Origin: Actinomycetota bacterium
GTDB taxonomy: Bacteria; Acidobacteriota; Blastocatellia; Chloracidobacteriales; Chloracidobacteriaceae
Direction: 5' to 3'
DNA: 6,789 nt
Assembly (NCBI GenBank): GCA_013298335.1
Contig: JAAFHI010000180.1
Location: 1-6,789, forward strand
Shown one piece after another: positions 1-6,098 of the stretch. The position numbers and the translations under genes were made by a program. Under the pieces are notes generated by a model. That model ran no database searches. It worked only from the letters and a program-made list of their open reading frames with translations, and was not told the DNA's origin. The first letter of the stretch is position 1, and each line of letters opens with the position of its first letter.

Positions 1-973
1 TCAGAAGGCGAATCCGGTATCCCGCCGGGACCTTGGCGTTTTCCAGATCAAGCGTGTCATTTCTGACCGGGATTGAAACTTCCTTGTCCCCGCCAATTTT
101 CAGAATGATGGAAAATCCGGAAAGCGCCTGTCGCCCCGAGCGTTTTTGAGGGTTCTCGATACCGATATCCTCTTTCTCGGGGCGTGTCCCCTGATTTTCC
201 ACCAAGCATTTGATGTAGCCATCAAATTCTCCATGCTGACCCTCCTTGGTCAAAAGGACCCGGTACAAGGCTTTTTGGTTCGTCCTATATTGAAGGATGC
301 CAATGGCCCCGGGGTTTTCTTCCAGCTCCGGATGTTTGAGGCTCGCTCCGATTCCCTGAACCGTGATGAAACGTGACAGGGTCTTTTCTGTCTCGTTTGA
401 ATAAACGCGGATCAGGGGGGCCGTTCCCTGGAAGATTTTTTTCCCGGTCGCCAGGCTGTAATAGGAATCCGTCGAGAGGACGGTACAGCAACCATATTTG
501 GTTATTTTGTAAAAGTCCTTCTCCTCCGTGACGTAACCGACATTTCCTTCCTGTTCCACTTCCCAGATCTTGTTCCGGTAGTCATCTCCCTCCCATGCGG
601 TGACTTTGACTTCCGCTTCGTAGGGACTATCGCCAGAGACGCCGAATTTCATTTTTTCTTCGTGAAGCAGGATTCCCCCCCCCTTTTTATCTCCATTGAC
701 GGAGTCGGCGTGGTAGTAGGTTGAAAAAAATCGGCGTTCCGTCGCCCTGACGTGGAGCACATCGTTTTCGTCAATTTCCTCCTGATAGGTCGAGTAGGTG
801 GTTCGCTTGACGCCGACTTTCATTTCCCTGGAAGTGGCGCTGCCCGTTCCGGCGGGTTGCGCCGTTCCGGTCCGGTGCGCTTTTCGAGTTCGTTGCACCG
901 TCCCGATCACGACAAAGGTGATGATGACCAGCAACGGCAAGCCGATTTTGGCGAAACGTCCGATTTTTCTCAT
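1..973 (-). CDS. Partial membrane-anchored protein of unknown function, 3' end beyond the left edge
   Basis: I translated the minus strand from an ATG at 973-971 and found 324 codons without a stop; the frame is still open at base 1, so the C-terminus lies outside the window. On the minus strand, GGAAGGA stands about 10 nt upstream of this ATG and is a good ribosome binding site. The protein starts MRKIGRFAK, followed by a hydrophobic segment at about residues 9-26 (GLPLLVIITFVVIGTV) that looks like an uncleaved signal anchor. It is followed by QRTRKAHR, so both flanks are basic and the topology is uncertain. A low-complexity Gly/Thr/Ala stretch (35-48) leads into a soluble, probably beta-rich domain with many charged residues, including YYSLATGKKIFQGT at about 171-184 and a Cys pair at 162-163. 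I do not recognise the family. Third codon positions are less GC-rich in the codons I sampled than in the operon to the right. The gene is divergent from that operon. Confidence 0.82.
   Translation of the reverse strand, partial: MRKIGRFAKIGLPLLVIITFVVIGTVQRTRKAHRTGTAQPAGTGSATSREMKVGVKRTTYSTYQEEIDENDVLHVRATERRFFSTYYHADSVNGDKKGGGILLHEEKMKFGVSGDSPYEAEVKVTAWEGDDYRNKIWEVEQEGNVGYVTEEKDFYKITKYGCCTVLSTDSYYSLATGKKIFQGTAPLIRVYSNETEKTLSRFITVQGIGASLKHPELEENPGAIGILQYRTNQKALYRVLLTKEGQHGEFDGYIKCLVENQGTRPEKEDIGIENPQKRSGRQALSGFSIILKIGGDKEVSIPVRNDTLDLENAKVPAGYRIRLL
675..683 (-). repeat. Homopolymer of nine G in the coding strand of the partial minus-strand gene
   Basis: The plus strand has nine C in a row followed by five T. 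On the coding strand this reads A5G9 and encodes Lys-Lys-Gly-Gly-Gly at residues 96-100. The frame is coherent on both sides with nine G. With eight G the frame reaches a TGA about eight codons later; with ten G it reaches a TAG about 17 codons later. The tract is therefore a place where polymerase slippage would switch the protein off. It is also a common site of sequencing error. Confidence 0.8.
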
Positions 974-1007
974 GTGAAAGAAATCCTTCCAGCGGATACG
1001 GAGGTTG

Positions 1008-1030
1008 AAAAATCCCGGTTTGAAGCCGGG
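1008..1030 (-). terminator. Terminator-like hairpin in the leader of the minus-strand gene
   Basis: Read on the minus strand, CCCGG (1030-1026) can pair with CCGGG (1018-1014) across the 7-nt CTTCAAA. A is then followed by five T (1012-1008). The stem is only five GC pairs, plus one possible wobble and one A-T pair inside. The hairpin lies 35-57 nt before the ATG of the minus-strand gene, where it could attenuate transcription or stop readthrough. It is short enough to be a chance structure. Confidence 0.35.
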
Positions 1031-1246
1031 CATTAACTGACGCATGTTTGGGTAAGCGTCGCTTCTCCTTCATTATCAACGGGTAACGGGGAATCGTGAG
1101 ACTCCGTTCCAAACCGTCACGTTTCCGATACGAGGGCCGGGCGGGACTTGTTCGGACGGGTTTCGAGGTTCGCCGCGTTTTCCGAAGCCTGGCTGGATTT
1201 CTTTTTGAGAAAAAGCTTCAGGAAAAAACGGAATTGGACCGCCGGA

Positions 1247-1280
1247 GCGTGTCATTTTCAGAATTCGGAAAATGCCACGC
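1247..1280. promoter_or_regulatory. 34-bp near-perfect palindrome centred on GAATTC, candidate operator
   Basis: The arms are GCGTG-T-CATTTTC (1247-1259) and GAAAATG-C-CACGC (1268-1280). The centre is A-GAATTC-G (1260-1267). Fifteen of the 17 base pairs are symmetric. It sits between two divergent genes, 70 nt before the ATG at 1351, and no T-run follows on either strand. An operator for a dimeric or tetrameric DNA-binding protein explains this better than a terminator does. A DNA cruciform or an RNA hairpin in the leader of the downstream gene is also possible. I see no convincing -35/-10 pair next to it. Confidence 0.55.
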
Positions 1281-1330
1281 TGCGCATTGGCGGGGGTGGG
1301 TAGGTTGCCGCCGTCGGCAAATTTCACACC

Positions 1331-1341
1331 ACTTTCAGGAG
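1331..1341 (+). promoter_or_regulatory. Leader 11-mer ACTTTCAGGAG with ribosome binding site, copy 1
   Basis: These 11 bases, which include the AGGAG ribosome binding site, occur identically at 2163-2173 in front of the next gene. The spacing to the start codon is 9 nt here. The copies may reflect a shared translational control sequence or duplicated leader DNA. Confidence 0.6.
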
Positions 1342-1350
1342 TACCAACCA

Positions 1351-2049
1351 ATGCGCAAACACATCACCTCAATGCTTCTTTCGGCGGGTTTCCTCGCCGC
1401 CTCCGTCACCCCCGCCTTCGCCGTCTCCGGTCCCGAACCGAAGCCGCTGCCCATCCCCGAACCGACCGCCGCCGCGATTGCCGCCGATGACGACCTGCTC
1501 ACGCCCGAGCAGAAGGCGCGGATTGCGTCATTCATCGAGAAATTCGCCACCGACGCCACCGAGTACAACAAGGAATGGGGCTTCTTCAAACGGGAAGCCA
1601 AGGAGGCCAAGGACGCCCCGGCTGACGCGACCAAAAAACGCGCCGTGTTGGCCCGCGCCGAAGGACTCAAGCGGCGGGCGCAGCAACTCCGCGGCACGCT
1701 CGGCCCGATTGTCGCCAGCCTTCGCGAAGGTAAAAAACTCGACGTTTTGAACGGCTTCATCGCCAAACGGCTCGCCGGACCCGCCGCCCCGGCGCTGTCC
1801 CTGATCTCGAAAGCCGGTGGCGCGCTCGCGCTGCTCCAGGAATTCGGCGCGCGCGTCAACGAACAGTCCGATGAAATCGACGCCGTTTCCGAGGACGCCG
1901 GCGCGCAGCCCAAATCCACCCGGGCGAAACAGTCCATCAAGACCCGCTTCGTCTGCGGCCTGCTGGCGGTGAAAGTCGTCGTCAAGGCCATCAAGGGCAC
2001 CGATTTCTCCGGTGACGCCCAGCAAATCGGCTCCGATTGCGGCAAGTAA
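1351..2049 (+). CDS. Secreted helical protein of unknown function, 232 aa
   Basis: The start is the ATG at 1351, because AGGAG (1337-1341) lies 9 nt upstream and the product then begins with a textbook Sec signal peptide: basic MRKH, a hydrophobic core, and a likely cut after ALA-type motif AFA at residue 24. The mature part starts with a Pro-rich stretch (VSGPEPKPLPIPEP). A long Ala/Lys/Glu/Arg-rich region (about 45-195) follows, predicted largely helical by composition and possibly coiled-coil. A C-terminal segment has two cysteines, C202 and C230, which could form a disulfide after export. There is no lipobox, transmembrane segment or catalytic motif I can identify. It is the first gene of a three-gene envelope operon, with 130 nt of repeat-rich sequence before the next gene. 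Its product is probably periplasmic or released. A role as a partner of the barrel encoded next is inference from position only. Confidence 0.85.
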   Translation: MRKHITSMLLSAGFLAASVTPAFAVSGPEPKPLPIPEPTAAAIAADDDLLTPEQKARIASFIEKFATDATEYNKEWGFFKREAKEAKDAPADATKKRAVLARAEGLKRRAQQLRGTLGPIVASLREGKKLDVLNGFIAKRLAGPAAPALSLISKAGGALALLQEFGARVNEQSDEIDAVSEDAGAQPKSTRAKQSIKTRFVCGLLAVKVVVKAIKGTDFSGDAQQIGSDCGK

Positions 2050-2054
2050 GACAA

Positions 2055-2161
2055 GCAGTTAGCGGTTAGTAGTTAGTAGTTAGTAGTTTGCGGTCAGTCG
2101 TCAGTCATTTGCGGCTCTCAACTAACCGCTAACCGCTAACTACTAACTGCTGACGACTCAC
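2055..2161 (+). repeat. Inverted array of 7-bp repeats (GTTAGYR) between the first two operon genes
   Basis: On the plus strand the left arm reads as consecutive heptads: GTTAGCG (2058-2064), then GTTAGTA three times (2065-2085), GTTTGCG, and GTCAGTC twice (2093-2106). The right arm carries the complement: AACTAAC (2120-2126), CGCTAAC twice (2127-2140), TACTAAC, TGCTGAC and GACTCAC (to 2161). Bases 2055-2062 (GCAGTTAG) pair exactly with 2143-2150. Around them a stem of roughly 30 bp can form, with mismatches or G-U pairs mainly at the variable YR positions, over a loop near 2089-2116. GTCGTCAG (2098-2105 or the overlapping copy nearby) can also pair with CTGACGAC (2150-2157), which would compete with the first stem. 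The array runs up to the ribosome binding site of the barrel gene. Heptanucleotide arrays of this kind are known in intergenic DNA of cyanobacteria and other bacteria. Confidence 0.85.
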
Positions 2162-2162
2162 T

Positions 2163-2173
2163 ACTTTCAGGAG
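2163..2173 (+). promoter_or_regulatory. Leader 11-mer ACTTTCAGGAG with ribosome binding site, copy 2
   Basis: This is identical to 1331-1341. Here it continues as AGGAGGG (2169-2175), a strong Shine-Dalgarno sequence that fixes the GTG at 2180 as the start. The nearest ATG (2200) is out of frame. Confidence 0.65.
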
Positions 2174-2179
2174 GGTGTC

Positions 2180-4471
2180 GTGAAAACTACCGCTCCATTA
2201 TGGAGTTGCGTTCAAAAATCGGTCTTCGCGGCGTTGTTTCTGATTTTCGGGTGGGTCGGGCCGGTTTTCGGGCAGACCGGAGACGTGACGGTTTCGGCGG
2301 GCTTCGACGGAAAAACCGCCCTCCCGCCGGATGTGCTGCTCCAGCTTGATTTCAACCGGATGCCGAATCCGAAGGAAGGCCGGATCGGCGTTCTGATTGG
2401 CGACTCGGACGTCACGGCTTTTTTCGCGGGAAGGGAAACGCGCCTCGTTTACAACCCGAGCGACCTTCCGCTGCCGGTCGGCGCGACGGAAGTCGTCGTT
2501 TTTCTGATTTCTCCGGCGGATGAATGGAAGGAAATTGGTCGTTTTCCGCTGGTGATCGCCGTCGAAGGCGAGAAAAAAGAGGATTCCACGGCGGCGACGG
2601 AGACGGTTTCCGCCGCCGCGCCGTCCGAAGCCCCCGAAAAGACCGAAAAGCCAGCCGAATCAGCGACCTCCACTGAGACGCCAACTGAAAAACCGGCGGA
2701 AACGACCGCGGAATCGGAAACCAGGCCGAAGGTACGGAAATTCGGCTTCGACGAGGTGACGTTCGCGCCAACGCTGGTGCTGACGTTGAAGTCGCAACCC
2801 GCGCAGTTCAACGATCCGGGAACGACGCGGCCCGCTCAGCGGGCGACCTTCACCGACGGCACGCTTCAATCCACTTTCAAACTCGGATTCGCGCGCGGCG
2901 CGTTCAAAGGGACGGCCCAGGCCGATTTCGCCGGTTCGACGAACCAGGAAGAGGCGTTGCGGTTTGGTACTTTGGGAAACCGCGCGCCGCAGGTCGATCT
3001 GTCGAGTTTTCTCTTCGAATTTGAAGTCGGGAAAGCCAAGGGACAGTTCGGCCACTTCAGTTACGGCGGGTTTCGCCACCTGATCAACGGATTCGGCAGT
3101 CGCGGCGTGACGCTTTCGATTCCGTTCGCCAGCCGGTTCGATTTTTCGGCGGCGGCGATGAACGGCACGAGCGTGGTCGGTTTCGGTAATTTCTTCGGAC
3201 TCGACAACCGGCAGCATCAGCTTCAGAGCGCGACGCTCGGCATGGAGGTGTTCGCGAAGAACCCCGGTCTGCTGCGGCTGGAATTCGGCGGCATGCACGG
3301 CTATGTCGCGGCGCTCAACGGCGTTTCGGACGCCAGCGTCAACGACGTGGAACGCAGCCAGGGCGGAAGCATCCGGTTCGTCTTCGCCGATCCGAAGGGA
3401 TTCGTGAAGGCCGAGGGCGGTTTTACCCGCAGTCGGTTCGACAACCCGGCGGACCCGCTGCTCGAACAGGGCGACGCCGTTTCCGCCGGTCAAAGGACGA
3501 CCCGCAACGCCCGATTTTTCGAAATCACGGTCGAGGCGATCAAGAGCCGGACGGTTTTCAAGGACAAAACCCTTTCGCTGACCGTCGGTTACAAGCACGA
3601 GCAGGTCGATCCGCTGTTCAAGAGCCTCGGCGCTTCGACGCAGGCCGATAAGACGCAGCAGGAATTTTCGGCCAACGCCACCATCGGCGACGTCGCGGTG
3701 CAGTTTGCCCACACCCGGTTCAACGACAATCTGGCGAACGTGCCGTCCATTTTGAAATCGCTCACGCGGGCGTCGCGGGTCAACGTGGCTTTCCCCGCGG
3801 CGATGTTCTTTCGGGGAAAAATCGCCAAATCGCCCCTTCTGCCCAAGGTGACCTACGGATTTGACCGGACCCACCAGTTTGGCGAGGCGATTCCGGTTGG
3901 CGGCGGTTTCGAATTCGCCCCGGAAGCCGTACCGAACCAGTTTCTGACGAATCAGACCGTCGGACTGGAATGGACGTTCGGCAAGTTTACCGCCGGGTAC
4001 GGCTACAACCGGTCGCTGACCGACAACGAACAGCCGACGCGCGAAACCGCCGACCAGCTCAATCAGGTTCACGCGGTCCGGTTCGGGTTCAATTCCGGGA
4101 CGAAGTTCCAGACGACCATCGAAGTGAACCGGGAGAGCGTGTTCGAACGCGAATTCAATAAAACCAGCCGGACGACGCGGGTGGCGACGGCGATGACGTG
4201 GCAGATCGACAAGCGGTTCACCTGGACGGGCAACCTTTCGCACACGCTTGCCGGGGATGCCGAAAACATCGGACGCAACCGCAACGTCGAATTCGATACC
4301 CAGATTTCCTTCACCTTCGGCGTCGAGAAAAGCAAATTCCGCAAAGTACAAACCCAGGCGTTCGTCCGGTTTGCCGACCGTCTTGCCATCACGCGCGATT
4401 TCGCCGCCGGAACGCGGGACCGCACGCGCGTCCAGATCATCAACGCCGGACTGACCATCACCTTTTTCTAA
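2180..4471 (+). CDS. Outer-membrane beta-barrel protein with N-terminal globular domain and Pro/Glu/Thr-rich linker, 763 aa
   Basis: It starts at GTG, chosen from the strong AGGAGGG just upstream and the signal peptide that follows (core VFAALFLIFGWVG, likely cut after G31 in VFG-QTG). Residues 32-130 look like a compact beta-sandwich, with alternating hydrophobic strands such as VGATEVVVFLIS and RFPLVIAVEG. Residues 131-184 are a low-complexity linker rich in Glu, Thr, Ala, Pro and Ser. From about 185 to the end, strand after strand shows alternating hydrophobic residues with aromatic girdle residues and polar turns. The protein ends INAGLTITFF; a terminal Phe is the usual signal for the BAM assembly machinery. 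I saw no cysteine in the mature part and no TonB box or plug domain. A large porin-like channel or a surface-display barrel are both possible. The N-terminal domain would sit in the periplasm, with the linker spanning to the barrel. The next gene begins 10 nt after the stop, so the two are co-transcribed. Confidence 0.9.
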   Translation: MKTTAPLWSCVQKSVFAALFLIFGWVGPVFGQTGDVTVSAGFDGKTALPPDVLLQLDFNRMPNPKEGRIGVLIGDSDVTAFFAGRETRLVYNPSDLPLPVGATEVVVFLISPADEWKEIGRFPLVIAVEGEKKEDSTAATETVSAAAPSEAPEKTEKPAESATSTETPTEKPAETTAESETRPKVRKFGFDEVTFAPTLVLTLKSQPAQFNDPGTTRPAQRATFTDGTLQSTFKLGFARGAFKGTAQADFAGSTNQEEALRFGTLGNRAPQVDLSSFLFEFEVGKAKGQFGHFSYGGFRHLINGFGSRGVTLSIPFASRFDFSAAAMNGTSVVGFGNFFGLDNRQHQLQSATLGMEVFAKNPGLLRLEFGGMHGYVAALNGVSDASVNDVERSQGGSIRFVFADPKGFVKAEGGFTRSRFDNPADPLLEQGDAVSAGQRTTRNARFFEITVEAIKSRTVFKDKTLSLTVGYKHEQVDPLFKSLGASTQADKTQQEFSANATIGDVAVQFAHTRFNDNLANVPSILKSLTRASRVNVAFPAAMFFRGKIAKSPLLPKVTYGFDRTHQFGEAIPVGGGFEFAPEAVPNQFLTNQTVGLEWTFGKFTAGYGYNRSLTDNEQPTRETADQLNQVHAVRFGFNSGTKFQTTIEVNRESVFEREFNKTSRTTRVATAMTWQIDKRFTWTGNLSHTLAGDAENIGRNRNVEFDTQISFTFGVEKSKFRKVQTQAFVRFADRLAITRDFAAGTRDRTRVQIINAGLTITFF

Positions 4472-4481
4472 AGAGCATTCC

Positions 4482-5741
4482 ATGAAACCGATTTCTTCAT
4501 TCATTCATTGGATTTTGGCGGCAGCCGTCCTTTTTCTCTGGGCGACCACGGCCAGCGCGCAGAACATCACCGTCGCGCCTGACCACGCGACCGTCTATTC
4601 GCAGGGCGCGACGAGCGTGTTTCTGACCTTTTCGAACGCGGCCAACCGGCGACCCGTGAGCGGGACTTTTTGCGGCGATATCGTTCCCGCTGCTCCCGAC
4701 ATCGGGTTCAAATGCGATCCGGCCACGGTGTACGGCTCGCTGCCGGTGCGCTACGACCAGTCGCGGACGAGCGCCGTCACCGGCTATACCGACGTCATGA
4801 GCGTGCCGCCGTCGGTGGCGCGCCGCGCGTATCAGGACGCGGTTGCCGGGAAGGGCACGTTTTTCTATGTGCGGCGGTTTGTCCGGACGGACGGTCCGGG
4901 ACCGGATGAATACGTCGTGGTCACGCTGCGCCTCAGCGGAAACGGCGCGGCGACCTCGTTTTCGCTCACCAGCGTCCGCCTGCTGTGGGATGAGGGGCGG
5001 AAAACGGTGCCATTCGTGAAATCCGACGAACCGCTGCCAAGTATCACCGCCGAAATCAGTTACACCGGCACGGGCCGCCTCGTCGGGCGCTGGGAAATTG
5101 TCAAACCGGGCGATTCGCCGCCGACGGCAACCGATCTGCTCCCGGAAGCCGCGCTGCCGCCCGAGGAACGGGGACGGCAACGCCGGTTTACCCAGCTTTC
5201 GCGGTTCAACGTTCAGCTTCCGCCCGGCGGACGGTATTCGCTGCCGGGGCCGGAAAACTGGCGCGTGAACAAGTCGCTGGTCGGCGGCTATCAGCTTTTA
5301 TTGAGAATCGAGGCGGTTCCCGATCCGGGAAATCCGGTGAACGCGGTCCCGGCGGGGGCGACGGCGGGGTTTTCGCTGCCGACGCTGAAGTACTTCGTCA
5401 GCGCGGGCGATGCGCCGCCCCCGGCGGATGTCTTGTCGAATGAGCCCGTTGAATGGACGCTTTTCCCCGAAAACCAGGCGGTGGTTCCCGCCGCGAGTGA
5501 ACTGGCGTTCAAATGGTCGGCGACCGACCGCGCGAAGTACTACCGGCTGACCATCACCGACGGCGCGGGGAAGGCGGTTCATTCCGCGATGCTGCCCGCC
5601 GGACGGCTGGAGTACCGCGCGCCCTCCTGGCTTGGGGAACGCACGCCCGATGGAAATCTCAAGTGGAAGGTACAGGCATTCGGCGAGGGAAACCGGCTTT
5701 TGAGCGAATCGCCCGTCCGGGAAATCAGGATCGGCAGGTAG
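4482..5741 (+). CDS. Secreted beta-rich protein with C-terminal fibronectin/Ig-like domain, 419 aa
   Basis: The ATG at 4482 follows AAGAG (4471-4475) at 6 nt spacing; the ribosome binding site overlaps the stop of the barrel gene, which suggests coupled translation. The Sec signal peptide has core WILAAAVLFLWATTASA and a likely cut after A26. The mature protein begins with a beta-rich domain (about 27-200) carrying two cysteines, C64 and C78, in TFCGDIVPAAPDIGFKC, a probable disulfide loop. This is followed by MSVPPSVARRAYQDAV (about 106-121), which looks helical. A Pro-rich middle follows. The last 95 or so residues (from about EWTLFPENQ) have the pattern of one fibronectin type III or Ig-like domain: FKWSATDRAKYYRLTI, then a final KWKVQAFGEGNRL strand. 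No lipobox, membrane segment or sortase-type signal is visible. It is probably periplasmic or surface-located and may bind the barrel or a glycan. The function is unknown to me. It is the last gene before a strong terminator. Confidence 0.88.
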   Translation: MKPISSFIHWILAAAVLFLWATTASAQNITVAPDHATVYSQGATSVFLTFSNAANRRPVSGTFCGDIVPAAPDIGFKCDPATVYGSLPVRYDQSRTSAVTGYTDVMSVPPSVARRAYQDAVAGKGTFFYVRRFVRTDGPGPDEYVVVTLRLSGNGAATSFSLTSVRLLWDEGRKTVPFVKSDEPLPSITAEISYTGTGRLVGRWEIVKPGDSPPTATDLLPEAALPPEERGRQRRFTQLSRFNVQLPPGGRYSLPGPENWRVNKSLVGGYQLLLRIEAVPDPGNPVNAVPAGATAGFSLPTLKYFVSAGDAPPPADVLSNEPVEWTLFPENQAVVPAASELAFKWSATDRAKYYRLTITDGAGKAVHSAMLPAGRLEYRAPSWLGERTPDGNLKWKVQAFGEGNRLLSESPVREIRIGR

Positions 5742-5761
5742 GCATCGGACATTTTCAACGC

Positions 5762-5800
5762 GCGTTCTCCGTCATCCTGGTCGGCGGAGAACGCTTTTTT
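5762..5800 (+). terminator. Rho-independent terminator of the three-gene envelope operon
   Basis: GCGTTCTCCG (5762-5771) pairs perfectly with CGGAGAACGC (5785-5794) over a 13-nt loop, followed at once by six T (5795-5800). It begins 21 nt after the stop codon of the 419-aa gene. This is the clearest terminator in the window and marks the operon end. Confidence 0.92.
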
Positions 5801-5806
5801 GCGGTG

Positions 5807-5814
5807 CCTTTTGA
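5807..5814 (+). repeat. Left target-site duplication CCTTTTGA
   Basis: These eight bases directly abut the left terminal inverted repeat of the element at 5815-6098 and are repeated exactly at 6099-6106 on its other side, in direct orientation. This is the usual scar of transposition. Confidence 0.85.
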
Positions 5815-6098
5815 GGCACTACAGGAAAGTTTGTGGGTCAAAGTCCCTGTTTCATCCGACCTCGCGGGCTGGTTCCGATGCGGCTTGCCGCCCGATGTGC
5901 GGAATGGCTCCGCCTTTCCGTCCTGCGTCCCATCTCCACCGCGAGGGGCTCGGCCCCGAGCACATGTGTCGGGCTGAAGCCCTCAAATACTTGAATCAAC
6001 CGATGCGGAAAGGCAGAGCCATTCCGCACATCGGGCGGCAGAGCCGCGTTCACAGGAAGGGTGGGTTGTTCTCAACCCACAAATTTTCCGGTAGTGCC
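5815..6098. mobile_element. 284-bp MITE-like element with 24-bp terminal inverted repeats and 8-bp target duplication
   Basis: The left end (5815-5838) begins GGCACTAC and ends TTTGTGGGT. The right end (6075-6098) is its reverse complement at 22 of 24 positions, differing only opposite 5823 and 5829. Identical CCTTTTGA octamers flank both ends. Removing the element and one octamer rejoins the sequence after the operon terminator to the leader of the gene at 6194, so it landed between genes without breaking one. It encodes no credible protein: frames across it are Arg/Pro-rich shadows, and no transposase motif is seen. It should therefore need a transposase from elsewhere. Ends beginning GG together with an 8-bp duplication fit ISL3-type elements, but other families with 8-bp duplications cannot be excluded. 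The interior holds a second large inverted repeat, listed separately. Confidence 0.85.
5880..6047. repeat. Inner inverted repeat, 41/42-bp arms, inside the MITE-like element
   Basis: The arm at 5880-5920 matches the reverse complement of 6006-6047 at 40 positions, with one mismatch and one single-base gap. The 85-nt centre holds further small stems: GGGGC-TCG-GCCCC near 5945-5957, the palindrome CACATGTG at 5961-5968, and GGGCTGAAGCCC at 5971-5982. Each arm can also fold on itself, for example GCGGCTTGCCGC at 5880-5891. CCGATGCGG occurs in direct orientation at 5875-5883 and 6000-6008. Between this repeat and the outer ends the two halves of the element no longer match (41 against 27 nt). The inner repeat could be a separate, nested family. 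Confidence 0.85.

Larger units (their letters stand above)
974..1350. other. Divergent intergenic region, 377 nt
   Basis: No credible gene lies here. The plus-strand frame of the gene at 1351 is open back to an ATG at 1096, but the extension is Arg-rich, lacks a ribosome binding site I can see, and would bury a clean signal peptide. Besides the two structures listed separately, I see an A/T-rich mini-palindrome CTTTTTgagAAAAAG (1201-1215) and a G-rich stretch (1289-1304) with four runs of two or more G. A 6-bp hairpin TTGCCG-CCGT-CGGCAA (1305-1320) lies just before the ribosome binding site of the gene at 1351. Promoters for both divergent genes should be here. GATAAT on the minus strand (1077-1072) is a possible -10, with no clear -35. 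Confidence 0.5.

Noticed and set aside
1289..1304. G-rich stretch as a G-quadruplex
   Set aside because: Two of the four runs have only two G, so at best a two-layer structure could form; that is too weak to report as a feature.
1096..1350. N-terminal extension of the secreted protein to an upstream ATG at 1096
   Set aside because: The extension is basic and irregular, crosses the 34-bp palindrome and would place the signal peptide in the middle of the protein. The ATG at 1351 has a good ribosome binding site.
1335..2054. 239-aa minus-strand frame opposite the 232-aa secreted protein
   Set aside because: It is Ser/Ala/Arg-rich, mirrors the sense gene's codon bias, and its start would lie inside the sense gene's leader. 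The sense frame has a clean signal peptide and ribosome binding site.
2058..2161. Heptad array read as a CRISPR array
   Set aside because: The units are 7 bp, adjacent and without spacers, and the two halves are in inverted orientation.
2660..4504. 614-aa open frame on the minus strand, antisense to the barrel gene
   Set aside because: Long antisense frames are common opposite GC-rich genes. The translation is Arg/Glu-rich with no signal, domain or visible ribosome binding site, whereas the sense frame has a signal peptide, barrel pattern and C-terminal Phe.
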